A stretch of DNA of 64,000 bases, taken from contig JANYFR010000054.1 in the NCBI GenBank assembly GCA_025362585.1, forward strand, positions 1-64,000, written 5' to 3'. Position 1 is the stretch's first letter; the number at the start of each line of letters is the position of its first letter. The notes beneath the pieces were generated by a model. That model was not told the origin of the DNA. It saw nothing but the letters and a program-made list of their open reading frames with translations, and ran no database searches. Below are positions 33,760 through 43,019 of this stretch, piece after piece. The stretch is from Acidimicrobiales bacterium (lineage in GTDB: Bacteria; Actinomycetota; Acidimicrobiia; Acidimicrobiales; RAAP-2). The position numbers were made by a program, and so were the translations under genes.

Positions 33760-35273
33760 TGGTCCAGCAGGTCGGTTCACGACGGTCGATGACCGTCAGC
33801 CTCATCCTCACGATTGCGATTGCCTTCGGCGCTCTCGCGGCGACGCTTTCGCTCGGCTGGGGACCGAAGCTCGGACTCGACCTCGCCGGAGGCCTCTCGG
33901 TCGTCTACAAGCCGATCGGCCCGGCGACGACCGCCAACATGCAAGAGGTGGTGACGGTCCTCACGAACCGTGTCAATGGCCTCGGAGTATCGGGCGCCAA
34001 GGTCAACCTGCAGGGTAAGAACGTCGTCGTCAGCGTGCCCGGGGTGAAGAACGCCCAGGCGGTGCTCGCGGCCGTGGGTCAGACCGCCCAGTTGCTGTTT
34101 CGTCCGGTCCTCTGTCAGGTGACCCAGAACAAGAAGACCGTCGCGTACAACGGGACGTGGCCGCCCTGCTCGCCCCAGTCCGCCCTGACGGCGGCGAACC
34201 TCGCGGTGACGCCCGACAACGCGGGGGGCTACACCAGCAACACGAGGATTCCGCCCGACCTCAAGTACGCGAAGTACCACTTCACCCTGCCCCCGAATGA
34301 CGATCCGAAGAAGTCGGTCATCCTGCCCGCTCTCAATCAACCGGGCGTCTACTACCTGCTCGGACCGGCCCAGATGACCGGTCAGTCCGTCGCCAAGGCC
34401 ATTGCCCAGCAGGACCAGATCGGGGCGTGGGTCGTGAACTACACCCTCACCGGGACCGGAAGCCCCCTGTGGGACAGCGTGTCCAGGGCCAGCTTCCACC
34501 AGCAGCTGGCCATCGAACTCGACGGCGTCGTCCAGTCCGCCCCGCTGATCCAGCCCGGGCAGGCCGCGTTCTCCAGTTTTAACGGAACGGGGCAGATCTC
34601 GGGTTCCTTCACGCAGGCCGGTGCGAAGAATCTCGCGCTCGCCATGGAGTTCGGATCGCTGCCGGTGCGTCTCCAGCCGCTGACGACCCAGACCGTCTCT
34701 CCGACCCTCGGTCACAGCTCGCTCGTCGCGGGCCTCGGCGCCGGCCTCGTGGGCCTCGCCCTCGTGCTGCTCTACACCATCCTCTACTACCGCGCGCTCG
34801 GACTGGTCATCGTGACCGGTCTGGCCGTGACCGCGGCGCTGCTCTGGGCCATCATCTCGGCGCTCGGCCACACTGCCTTCGCGCCGAGCTTCGACCTGGC
34901 GGGGGTGACCGGGTTGATTGTCTCGATCGGTATCACCGTCGACAGTTACATCGTGTACTTCGAACGACTGAAAGACGAGGCCCGAGCAGGGCGTACGGTG
35001 CGCACCTCGGTCGACCGCGGCTTTCGCTCAGCGTGGCGCACCGTCCTCGCCGCCGACACGGTCAGTCTGCTCGCGGCCGTCCTGCTCTACATCATTGCCG
35101 TGGGCGACGTGCGCGGCTTCGCCTTCTTCCTCGGGATTTCCACGCTGATGGACGTCTTCATCACGTGGTACTTCACCCGACCGCTCGTGGTGCTGCTCGG
35201 ACGGCGCAGCACGCAGGGCACCTCGGCGCTGTCGATGGTCGCCGGCCTCTACTCCGGAGCCCCGGGTGAGTGA
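33759..35273 (+). CDS. secD: Protein translocase subunit SecD
   Basis: A 504-residue RND-type Sec accessory protein. Helix 1 is followed by the marker GLDLAGGLSVVY and the periplasmic P1 region (MQEVVTVLTNRVNGLGVSGAKV, VVSVPGVKNAQ). The P1 head insertion (residues ~125-200) is Pro/Asn-rich and poorly conserved. Five further helices start near LVAGLGAGLVGLALVLLY and contain GLIVSIGITVDSYIVYFERLKDE, the proton-relay helix. SecD with SecF uses the proton gradient to finish protein export. Eight bases overlap with secF. Confidence 0.96.
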   Translation: MVQQVGSRRSMTVSLILTIAIAFGALAATLSLGWGPKLGLDLAGGLSVVYKPIGPATTANMQEVVTVLTNRVNGLGVSGAKVNLQGKNVVVSVPGVKNAQAVLAAVGQTAQLLFRPVLCQVTQNKKTVAYNGTWPPCSPQSALTAANLAVTPDNAGGYTSNTRIPPDLKYAKYHFTLPPNDDPKKSVILPALNQPGVYYLLGPAQMTGQSVAKAIAQQDQIGAWVVNYTLTGTGSPLWDSVSRASFHQQLAIELDGVVQSAPLIQPGQAAFSSFNGTGQISGSFTQAGAKNLALAMEFGSLPVRLQPLTTQTVSPTLGHSSLVAGLGAGLVGLALVLLYTILYYRALGLVIVTGLAVTAALLWAIISALGHTAFAPSFDLAGVTGLIVSIGITVDSYIVYFERLKDEARAGRTVRTSVDRGFRSAWRTVLAADTVSLLAAVLLYIIAVGDVRGFAFFLGISTLMDVFITWYFTRPLVVLLGRRSTQGTSALSMVAGLYSGAPGE

Positions 35274-36426
35274 CCAGACGGTGCTGGACGACGTCGCGGC
35301 GACGCCGACCAAGGCGCCTGGTCACTTCGGCCGCCTCTACCAGGGCCTCACGACAATCGACTTCGTCGGACGCAAGCGCGTCTGGTTCACCATCTCGATC
35401 ATCATCATCGTGATCGGCCTCGGCTCGCTCGCCGTGCGGGGATTCAACCTCGGCATCGACTTCAAGGGCGGCAGCTCCTGGGAGGTGCAGACCACCCACT
35501 CGTCCATCTCGGCGATGACCAACGCCGCCACCCACGCGGGTCTCTCGAACCCCACCGTGCAGAAGCTCGGCAGCGCGACCTACCGCGTCAGTGCCGACCT
35601 CAACGCGCTCGGCACGACCCAACAGGGCGATATCACCACGGCCGTCATTACGGCGCTCGCCAAGACCGCGGGCGTGCCCTTTAATCAAGTGTCGACGAGC
35701 AGCGTCGGACCGACCTGGGGTGGCCAGATCACGAACCGCGCCCTCGAAGCGCTGATCGTCTTCTTCATCGCGGTCGTGGCGTACATCAGCATCCGGTTCG
35801 AGCCCAAGATGGCGATCGCGGCGTTCATTGCCATGGTGCACGACCTGTTGGTCACGGTCGGGGTCTACTCGCTCTTCGGTTTCCAGATCACGCCCGACAC
35901 CGTGATCGCGATCCTCACCATCCTCGGGTACTCCCTCTACGACACGGTCGTCGTCTTTGACCGCGTGCGCGACAACACCGGCACGGTCCTGAAGAGTGGT
36001 GACATGAGTTACGGCGAGATGGTCAACCTCTCGATGAACCAGACGCTGGCGCGTTCGATTAACACCTCATTGGTGGCGATCCTGCCGGTCTTCTCGGTGC
36101 TCGTCGTCGGTGCCTACATCCTGGGCGCCACGACCCTGCAAAACTACGGACTGGCGCTCTTCGTGGGACTGCTGAGCGGGGCCTATTCGTCGATCTTCAT
36201 TGCGAGCCCGCTGCTCGCGGTGATGAAGGAGCGCGAGCCGCGCTTTCGCGAACTGGCCCTGCGCGCCGCGGCCCGCAGCGACCATCGCGTTCTCAGCCCC
36301 GCCAGTGCGGCCAAGCTGAGTGGTGAGGGCGGGCGCGTCGCCCGAGTCGGCGCCCGCGCCAACGCCACGAGTTCGGCGACTAATCGAGCGATCCAGGCCC
36401 GCGCTCGCAAGCAGAAACGCCGTTGA
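35266..36426 (+). CDS. secF: Protein translocase subunit SecF
   Basis: A 386-residue partner of SecD. Helix 1 is ISIIIIVIGLGSLAVRG, then the marker GIDFKGGSSWEV and the small periplasmic domain, then five helices with ILTILGYSLYDTVVVFDRVRDN and RSINTSLVAILPV. The cytoplasmic tail of about 70 residues is basic and low-complexity (ARANATSSATNRAIQARARKQKRR). The GTG start lies eight bases inside the end of secD, ensuring coupled translation. Confidence 0.96.
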   Translation: MSDQTVLDDVAATPTKAPGHFGRLYQGLTTIDFVGRKRVWFTISIIIIVIGLGSLAVRGFNLGIDFKGGSSWEVQTTHSSISAMTNAATHAGLSNPTVQKLGSATYRVSADLNALGTTQQGDITTAVITALAKTAGVPFNQVSTSSVGPTWGGQITNRALEALIVFFIAVVAYISIRFEPKMAIAAFIAMVHDLLVTVGVYSLFGFQITPDTVIAILTILGYSLYDTVVVFDRVRDNTGTVLKSGDMSYGEMVNLSMNQTLARSINTSLVAILPVFSVLVVGAYILGATTLQNYGLALFVGLLSGAYSSIFIASPLLAVMKEREPRFRELALRAAARSDHRVLSPASAAKLSGEGGRVARVGARANATSSATNRAIQARARKQKRR

Positions 36427-36434
36427 CCCACCGG

Positions 36435-36440
36435 TAGGCT
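36435..36440 (+). promoter_or_regulatory. -10 box (TAGGCT) of leaderless rel
   Basis: TAGGCT lies six bases before the rel ATG at 36447, in a 20-bp gap after secF. Confidence 0.6.
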
Positions 36441-36446
36441 GACGCC

Positions 36447-38660
36447 ATGGTCAGTGTCACTTCGAGGTCGTCGGCCGATCCCGCGTTGATCGGCTCGCTC
36501 GAGCGTCTGATCGAGCGATTTCTCGACCACCATCCAGACGGTGACGTCGAACTGATTCGCCGGGCCGGCTTCGCCGCGATCCACGCCCACGAGGGACAGT
36601 TGCGTCGCACGGGCGAGCCCTACGTCACCCACCCCATCGCCGTCGCGGACATTGCGGCCGACCTGGGCCTTGATGAGGTGACGCTGACGGCGGCGCTGCT
36701 GCACGACGCCGTCGAGGACACCGGGATTACCAAAGAGTGGCTGACCGCAGAGTTCGGTTCCCAGGTGGCGGCCGTCGTCGACGGGGTCACCAAACTCGAC
36801 CGGCTGGAGTTCGACTCCAAAGAGGAGCAGCAGGCCGCGACCATCCGCAAAATGTTCATTGCGATGGCCCAGGACTGGCGAGTGCTGTTGATCAAACTGG
36901 CCGACCGGCTGCACAACATGCGCACGATTTCAGTGATGCCCATGGCCCGCCAGCGCGCCATTGCCCAAGAGACCCTCGACGTCTACGCCCCCCTCGCGCA
37001 CCGCCTCGGCGTCCAACAGGTCAAGTGGCAGCTCGAGGACCTCAGCTTCGCGACGCTGCACCCCAAGCGCTACGCCGAAATCGAGCAGATGGTCGCGGCG
37101 CGCCAGCCCGAACGCGAGGACTACCTCGGCGAGGTCATGACCACGCTGTCGGCCAAGCTCGACGAGTTCCATATCAAGGGTGAGTTGCAGGGCCGACCGA
37201 AGCACTTCTGGAGCATCTACGAGAAGATGGTGATCGGAGGTAAAGAGTTCGACGACATCTTCGACCTCGTCGGGCTGCGCGTCATTGTGGACGACGAGCG
37301 TGACTGCTGGGCGGTCCTCGGGGCGATCCACGCGCTCTGGTCGCCGGTGCAGGGCCGCTTCAAGGACTACATCAATTCGCCCAAGTTCAACCTCTACCAG
37401 TCGCTGCACACGACGGTGATCGGCCCCCGCGGCAAGTCCGTCGAGGTCCAGGTCCGCACGTACGAGATGCACCGGCGCGCCGAGTTCGGTGTCGCGGCCC
37501 ACTGGGGCTATAAGGAGGGCGCCTCGAACAAGGAGGTCGCCTGGATGCAGCGACTGACTGACGTCGAAGAGGAGGAGAACGACCCGATCGCCTTCCTCGA
37601 AGCGCTGAAGCTCGACCTCGGTCAGGACGAGGTCTACGTCTTCACCCCGAAGGGCCGCGTCATCGCAATGATCGAGGGAGCGACCACGATCGACTTCGCC
37701 TACGCCGTGCACACCGAGGTCGGCCACCACTGCGTCGGCGCGAAGGTCAACGGACGGCTCGTCCCTCTCGACACGGTGCTTCGTTCAGCCGACGTCGTCG
37801 AGATCGTGACGTCCAAGTCCGAGACCGCGGGGCCGTCGCGCGACTGGCTGGGCATCGCCCAGTCGTCCCGGGCCAAATCCAAGATCCGCCAGTGGTTCCA
37901 CCGCGAACGACGCGACGACGCGATCGAGGGCGGACGCGAGGAGCTGACCAAGGCGCTGCGACGCGAGGGACTGCCAATCGCGACGTCACTTTCGTCGAGC
38001 GCCCTCGACGCGGTGATCTCGTCGATGAATCTTGAGGACCTCGACGCGCTGTTCATGGCCATCGATACGGGTCAGAGTTCGGCCCTGGCCGTCGTGCAAC
38101 GCCTCGACCGCGAACTGCGCGGCGGGGGCGAGGCCGAGCAGCTGCCCACCACCGTTACGAAGATGCCACGTTCGAATCGCACCACGCGGCGAACTGCGGG
38201 CGTCTACGTCGAGGGTCTGGACGACGTGATGATTCACCTTGCGCGGTGCTGTTCGCCGGTCCCCGGCGACAACATCATGGGCTTCATCACCCAGGGCCGG
38301 GGGGTGTCGGTGCACCGCGACGACTGTTCGAACGCGGTCGCGTTGGCGCACCGTCTGGGCGAGCGGATTATCGACGTCGAGTGGGACGGCTCGGTGAGCG
38401 GACAGTACCGCGCGGTCCTCGAGGTGATGGCCTTTGACCGTTCGCGACTGCTGCTCGACGTCTCCAAAGTGGTCGCCGAGTACCACCTCAACATCATCTC
38501 GAGCAGTTCGTCGACCTCGGGCTCACGGATCGTGCGCATGGTCTTTGACGTCGAGCTCGCCGATCCGACCCACCTCAATAGTCTCTTGGCAGCGCTGAAG
38601 GGGGTCGACGGGGTCTTCGACGCCTTCCGCCAACTCCCCGGACAGAACAAAACTTCATGA
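36447..38660 (+). CDS. rel: Bifunctional (p)ppGpp synthetase/hydrolase Rel
   Basis: A 737-residue stringent-response enzyme. The HD hydrolase domain has the HD pairs in AAIHAHEGQ, TAALLHDAVEDT and KLADRLHNMRT. The synthetase domain has GRPKHFWSIYEKM, FDDIFDLVGLRVIV and YQSLHTTVIGPRGKSVEVQVRT. TGS (VYVFTPKGRVIAM), a helical/zinc-finger region (ARCCSPVPGDNIMGFITQGRGVSVHRDDC) and a C-terminal ACT domain follow. Both active sites look intact, so it should make and degrade (p)ppGpp. It starts leaderless and its stop overlaps hisS (ATGA). Confidence 0.96.
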   Translation: MVSVTSRSSADPALIGSLERLIERFLDHHPDGDVELIRRAGFAAIHAHEGQLRRTGEPYVTHPIAVADIAADLGLDEVTLTAALLHDAVEDTGITKEWLTAEFGSQVAAVVDGVTKLDRLEFDSKEEQQAATIRKMFIAMAQDWRVLLIKLADRLHNMRTISVMPMARQRAIAQETLDVYAPLAHRLGVQQVKWQLEDLSFATLHPKRYAEIEQMVAARQPEREDYLGEVMTTLSAKLDEFHIKGELQGRPKHFWSIYEKMVIGGKEFDDIFDLVGLRVIVDDERDCWAVLGAIHALWSPVQGRFKDYINSPKFNLYQSLHTTVIGPRGKSVEVQVRTYEMHRRAEFGVAAHWGYKEGASNKEVAWMQRLTDVEEEENDPIAFLEALKLDLGQDEVYVFTPKGRVIAMIEGATTIDFAYAVHTEVGHHCVGAKVNGRLVPLDTVLRSADVVEIVTSKSETAGPSRDWLGIAQSSRAKSKIRQWFHRERRDDAIEGGREELTKALRREGLPIATSLSSSALDAVISSMNLEDLDALFMAIDTGQSSALAVVQRLDRELRGGGEAEQLPTTVTKMPRSNRTTRRTAGVYVEGLDDVMIHLARCCSPVPGDNIMGFITQGRGVSVHRDDCSNAVALAHRLGERIIDVEWDGSVSGQYRAVLEVMAFDRSRLLLDVSKVVAEYHLNIISSSSSTSGSRIVRMVFDVELADPTHLNSLLAALKGVDGVFDAFRQLPGQNKTS

Positions 38661-39940
38661 GCGAACCGACGACGTTTCAGGCCCCCATTGGAACCCACGA
38701 CGTCCTCGGACCGGCGTCGGCCGAGTGGGAGGGCGTCGTCGCGACGTTCGCCCAACTGGCCTATCGCTTCGGCTTCGAGTTGGCGGTCACCCCGATGTTC
38801 GAAGAGCTCGGCGTCTTTCACCGCGGCATTGGTGAGCACAGTGACGTCGCGCGCAAGGAGATGTACGTCTTCGAGGACCGGGGCCAGCGCCAGTACGCGC
38901 TGCGCCCCGAGGGCACCGCCCCGATTGTGCGCGCCTTCGTCCAGCACGGTCCCGCGACGCCCTGGAAGGCGTGGTACGTCACGCCGGCCTTTCGCTACGA
39001 GCGTCCCCAGGCCGGTCGCTACCGTCAGCACCACCAGCTGGGCGTCGAGGTCCTCGGCACCGACGACCCGGCGCTCGACGTCGAAGTGATCGCCCTGGCG
39101 CTGCGCTTCTACCAGGCCCTCGGACTCGTGCGGGTACGCCTGATCATCAATTCGATGGGTCACGACGAGTGTCGGGCCGCCTACGTAGAGCGCCTGCGCC
39201 GCCACCTGCTCGCCAACGTGGCCGGGCTCTGCGTTGACCACCAGGACGTCTGGCACGAGAATCCGCTGCGGGTCCTCGACTGCAAGAAGCCCGAGTGCGT
39301 CGCGGTCACCTCGGCGGGACCGATGCTCATCGACTTCATCTGCGAGGAGTGTCGCGAGCACTTCGATCGGGTGGTGCGCGGTCTGGACTCCATTGGCATT
39401 GAGAGCGAACTGAACCCTCGCCTGGTGCGCGGCTTCGACTACTACACCCGCACGACCTTCGAGTACGTCGCCGACTCGCTCGTTGGGTCGCAGAACTCCA
39501 TCGGTGGGGGAGGGCGGTACGACAAGCTGGCCGAGCAGCTGGGCGGGCGGCCCACGAGTGGCGTTGGCTTCGGCAGCGGCATCGAGCGGGTCCTGCTCGC
39601 GCGCGCGGCCGAGGAGGTCGAACCACGTAATCTCGTGAACCGCACCCTCGACCTGTTCGTGATCGACACCACCGGCGAGGACGTGGCGACGGTGCTCGTC
39701 GACGAGTTGCGCTCGGCCGGCTTCGCGACCGATCGCGCCTACGATCGCCGTTCGATGAAGGCCCAGATGAAGGCCGCCGACCGGTCCGGGGCGCGATTTG
39801 CGCTGCTCGTGGGACCCCAGGAGTGGGCGGCCGGCGAGGTTACGATTAGGGACCTGCGTAGCGACGACTACGAGCAGGCCCAACGGAGAATCGCCCGCGA
39901 CGACGTCGCGCTGTCCCTCGCCAACCTACTGAACGATTGA
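38657..39940 (+). CDS. hisS: Histidyl-tRNA synthetase
   Basis: A 427-residue class II synthetase. It shows PIGTHDVLGPAS, the motif 1 region, motif 2 with ALRPEGTAPIVRAFV and PAFRYERPQAGRYRQHHQLGVE, the histidine-specific LVRGFDYYTRTTFEY, and motif 3 as GVGFGSGIERVLLA. The C-terminal anticodon domain starts near NRTLDLFVIDT. A Cys-rich central insert (DCKKPECVAV ... FICEECREHF) has four Cys spaced like a zinc-binding element, seen in some HisRS proteins. It is coupled to rel by an ATGA overlap. Confidence 0.96.
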   Translation: MSEPTTFQAPIGTHDVLGPASAEWEGVVATFAQLAYRFGFELAVTPMFEELGVFHRGIGEHSDVARKEMYVFEDRGQRQYALRPEGTAPIVRAFVQHGPATPWKAWYVTPAFRYERPQAGRYRQHHQLGVEVLGTDDPALDVEVIALALRFYQALGLVRVRLIINSMGHDECRAAYVERLRRHLLANVAGLCVDHQDVWHENPLRVLDCKKPECVAVTSAGPMLIDFICEECREHFDRVVRGLDSIGIESELNPRLVRGFDYYTRTTFEYVADSLVGSQNSIGGGGRYDKLAEQLGGRPTSGVGFGSGIERVLLARAAEEVEPRNLVNRTLDLFVIDTTGEDVATVLVDELRSAGFATDRAYDRRSMKAQMKAADRSGARFALLVGPQEWAAGEVTIRDLRSDDYEQAQRRIARDDVALSLANLLND

Positions 39941-39947
39941 AGTGAGC

Positions 39948-41687
39948 ATGTCGAAGAACTTTGAAGCTACGAGCATGCGCACTCTGTTGTGCGGATCGAT
40001 CGACGAAGGTCACGTGGGCGCCGAGATCAGTGTCTGCGGTTGGGTGGCCAAGCGTCGCGAACACGGCGAACACCTGGCGTTCCTCGACCTGCGCGACCAC
40101 TCCGGCCTGGTGCAGGCGGTCGTGCCCGGATCGCTCGACGTACGAAGCGAGTACGTCGTTCGCGTCACCGGTACCGTGACGCGCCGTCCCGAAGGCACGG
40201 TCAACGACCGGCTCGCGACCGGGCAAGTGGAACTCACGAACTGCACCGTTGAGGTGCTGTCGGTCGCCGAGGCGCCTCCCTTCCAGTTGGACGACCGGGT
40301 CGAGATCGACGAGCAGGTGCGCCTGCGCTACCGCTACCTCGACCTGCGTCGCGAGGCTATGCAGCACAACTTGCGCCTGCGCGCGAAGGTGAACGCGGCA
40401 CTGCGGCGCGCCATGGACGACCAGGGGTTCTGTGAGGTTGAGACGCCCCTGCTCTGGGCACCCACCCCCGAGGGCGCGCGCGAGTTCGTGGTGCCCTCGC
40501 GCCTGCACCCCGGTGAGTTCTACGTCCTGCCCCAGAGTCCCCAGATCGCGAAGCAACTCTTGATGGTCGGTGGGTTCGATCGCTACTACCAGATTGCCCG
40601 CTGCCTGCGCGACGAGGACCTGCGCGCCGACCGTCAGTTCGAGTTCACCCAACTCGACCTGGAGGCGAGCTTCGTGACCCAAGACGACGTCCTCGGCTTC
40701 GTGTCGCGCGCCGTTCTCGACGCCGCCGAGGCGGCGACCGGCGTACGTCCGGGAGCGATTCCGTCGATGACCTGGGCGACCGCGCTCGATCTCTACGGGA
40801 CCGACAAGCCCGACCTGCGCTTCGGCATGGTCCTCTGCGACCTCTCGGCGACCTTCGCCACGACCGAGGTGAAGGCCTTCGCGGCCTCGACCGTGAAGGC
40901 CATGCGCGTCGCGGGAGGCGCGAGCTTCTCGCGGGGCCGCCTCGACCAGCTGACCGACCAGGCGAAGGCCCTCGGCGCCAAGGGGCTCGCGTGGTTTCGC
41001 GTCACGAACGAGGGACTCGACTCGCCGCTGGCCCGTTTCCTGAGCGCCGACGAGAGTGCGGCGATTCGCGACGTCGACGGCGCCGAGGTCGGCGACATTG
41101 TCTTGTGCGTGGCCGACGAGTACGTCGCGGCGTGCCGGGTCCTCGGGTCGCTGCGCGTGGCCCTGGGGGCACCGCCGGTCAGCGAGGGTCCCCACCACTA
41201 CGTGTGGGTCACCGAGTTCCCGCTCTTCGAGGGCGTCGACGAGGACGGACATCTCCAGGCGGCGCACCACCCCTTCACCATGCCGCACCCCGACGACTTG
41301 GACCTGATCGAATCGCGACCGCTCGAGGTCCGATCCCAGGCCTACGACCTCGTCTTGAACGGTTGGGAGCTCGGCAGCGGCTCGGTGCGGATCCACCGCG
41401 CGGACGTCCAGTCGCGAATCTTCTCGGCCTTGGGCATCAGCGACAGTGAGGCGGAGAGCCGTTTCGGCTTTCTGCTCGGGGCCTTCAAGTACGGCGCCCC
41501 GCCCCACGCCGGCTTCGCCTTCGGGATCGACCGCCTGGCGGCGATCTTCGCGGGCGTGGAGAACATTCGTGAGGTCATTGCCTACCCCAAGACCCAATCG
41601 GGGACGGACCTGATGACCGGCGCGCCCAAGAGCATCACCGAACGCCAACGGCGCGAACTGCGCCTTGCGAACGCACCAAAGGGCTAG
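39948..41687 (+). CDS. aspS: Aspartyl-tRNA synthetase
   Basis: A 579-residue class IIb synthetase of the bacterial type. The N-terminal OB fold (SVCGWVAKRREHGEHLAFLDLRD) binds the anticodon, class II motifs surround LRYRYLDLRREAMQHNL, FVVPSRLHPGEFYVLPQSPQ, and RCLRDEDLRADRQFEFTQLDLE, a GAD insertion domain occupies residues ~290-410, and GFAFGIDRLAAIFAG is motif 3. The start is uncertain between GTG 39942, ATG 39948 and ATG 39975; the last gives the commonest family N-terminus. I cannot tell whether it is discriminating or also charges tRNA-Asn. Confidence 0.95.
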   Translation: MSKNFEATSMRTLLCGSIDEGHVGAEISVCGWVAKRREHGEHLAFLDLRDHSGLVQAVVPGSLDVRSEYVVRVTGTVTRRPEGTVNDRLATGQVELTNCTVEVLSVAEAPPFQLDDRVEIDEQVRLRYRYLDLRREAMQHNLRLRAKVNAALRRAMDDQGFCEVETPLLWAPTPEGAREFVVPSRLHPGEFYVLPQSPQIAKQLLMVGGFDRYYQIARCLRDEDLRADRQFEFTQLDLEASFVTQDDVLGFVSRAVLDAAEAATGVRPGAIPSMTWATALDLYGTDKPDLRFGMVLCDLSATFATTEVKAFAASTVKAMRVAGGASFSRGRLDQLTDQAKALGAKGLAWFRVTNEGLDSPLARFLSADESAAIRDVDGAEVGDIVLCVADEYVAACRVLGSLRVALGAPPVSEGPHHYVWVTEFPLFEGVDEDGHLQAAHHPFTMPHPDDLDLIESRPLEVRSQAYDLVLNGWELGSGSVRIHRADVQSRIFSALGISDSEAESRFGFLLGAFKYGAPPHAGFAFGIDRLAAIFAGVENIREVIAYPKTQSGTDLMTGAPKSITERQRRELRLANAPKG

Positions 41688-41689
41688 CC

Positions 41690-43015
41690 ACGTCACTCTT
41701 CGACGACGCCGTGCGCCAACGTCTCTCCGAGGCGGCGCCCCTCGCCGACCTGCTACGACCGCGCACCCTGGACGAGCTGGTGGGCCAGGACCATCTCGTC
41801 GGTGCCGACGGGGCGCTGCGCCGTTTCGTCGAAGCGGGCCAGCTCAGCTCGATGATCCTCTGGGGTCCCGCCGGTACGGGCAAGACGACCCTCGCGCGAA
41901 TCCTCGCGTCGTCGGCCGGGTACGCGACGGAGAGCCTCTCGGCGGTGACGAGCGGCGTGAAGGACGTGCGCGAGGCACTGGTGCGCGCGACCGAACGCCT
42001 CGGCGAACAGGGCCAGCGCACGGTGCTGTTCATCGACGAGGTGCACCGGTTCAACAAGTCCCAACAGGACCTGCTCTTGCCGGCCACCGAGACCGGCCAG
42101 GTCGTCCTGATCGGCGCGACGACCGAGAACCCCTATTTCGAGGTGAACGCGGCACTGATGAGCCGGTCCACCCTGTGGCGGCTGCGCACGTTGGACGCGA
42201 CCGACCTGACGGTGTTGGTTCGCCGCGGCCTCGACCTTCGCCGCGCCACGATCAGTGATGAGGCACTCGAGGCCGTCACCTCGTCGGCCGACGGCGACGC
42301 GCGCGTGGCGTTGACGACGCTCGACACTTCGATCGTCCTCGCACGCTCGAGCGCGGAGTCGTCGGACCACGTGGAGCTCGACCACGTCGCGCGGGCTCGC
42401 GACGGACGGCTCTACCACCAGTCGCGCGATACCCACTTCGACCAGATCAGTGCCTTCATCAAGTCGGTGCGGGGGTCGGACCCCGACGCGGCGCTCTACT
42501 GGCTGGTTACGATGCTCGAAGCCGGTGAGAGTCCGCGCTTCCTCGCGCGACGCCTCGTGATCCTCGCCTCCGAGGACATTGGACTGGCCGACCCCATGGG
42601 CCTCGTGCTCGCCGACGCGGCGGCGCGCACCGTTGAGTTCATTGGCCTGCCCGAGGGACGTCTGACCCTCGCGCACGCGACGCTCACCCTGTCGCTCATG
42701 GCCAAGAGCAACTCGGTGACGCGCGCCCTCGCCGCGGTGACGAGCGCGGTGCACGACGACGGCCTCGGCGAGGTGCCCGACCACCTGCGAGGCTCGAGCT
42801 ACCGCGGCGCCGAAACGCAAGGTTTTGGCGTTGGGTACGACTACCCCCACGACTTCGCCGGGGGCTGGGTCGCTCAGCAGTACCTGCCCGACGGCCTCGT
42901 CGGTCGTCACTTCTACGACCCGTCGGCGTTGGGGCGCGAGCGGGCGCTGGTCGAGCAGTGGCGGGCGCGCATGGACCTCGACGACCAGGACATTCCGGCC
43001 CCAACGGTAGAGTGA
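41690..43015 (+). CDS. rarA: RarA/MgsA-type AAA+ replication-repair ATPase
   Basis: A clamp-loader-like ATPase (434 residues from GTG 41711, 441 from 41690) that acts at stalled replication forks. It shows LRPRTLDELVGQDHLVG, Walker A GPAGTGKTTLA, Walker B VLFIDEVHRFNKSQQD, sensor 1 LIGATTENPYFEVN, and the C-terminal tetramerisation region with FLARRLVILASEDIGLADP and YDYPHDFAGG. The first normal start codon is GTG 41711. However, seven upstream in-frame codons read TSLFDDA, matching the family's N-terminal 'SLFD' element. An AAAGGG site lies at the right distance before ACG 41690, so an ACG start is proposed. The alaS promoter overlaps its stop. Confidence 0.85.
   Translation, partial: TSLFDDAVRQRLSEAAPLADLLRPRTLDELVGQDHLVGADGALRRFVEAGQLSSMILWGPAGTGKTTLARILASSAGYATESLSAVTSGVKDVREALVRATERLGEQGQRTVLFIDEVHRFNKSQQDLLLPATETGQVVLIGATTENPYFEVNAALMSRSTLWRLRTLDATDLTVLVRRGLDLRRATISDEALEAVTSSADGDARVALTTLDTSIVLARSSAESSDHVELDHVARARDGRLYHQSRDTHFDQISAFIKSVRGSDPDAALYWLVTMLEAGESPRFLARRLVILASEDIGLADPMGLVLADAAARTVEFIGLPEGRLTLAHATLTLSLMAKSNSVTRALAAVTSAVHDDGLGEVPDHLRGSSYRGAETQGFGVGYDYPHDFAGGWVAQQYLPDGLVGRHFYDPSALGRERALVEQWRARMDLDDQDIPAPTVE
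43008..43013 (+). promoter_or_regulatory. -10 box (TAGAGT) of leaderless alaS
   Basis: TAGAGT lies inside the last codons of rarA, six bases before the GTG of alaS at 43020. Confidence 0.6.
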
Positions 43016-43019
43016 TCGC

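Noticed and set aside
36423-36428. TTGACC as a -35 box for rel
   Set aside because: Only six bases separate it from the TAGGCT -10 box, far too short; it is the secF stop region.
39846-41696. 616-codon minus-strand ORF antisense to aspS
   Set aside because: Shadow of aspS with biased, repetitive composition and no recognisable domain.
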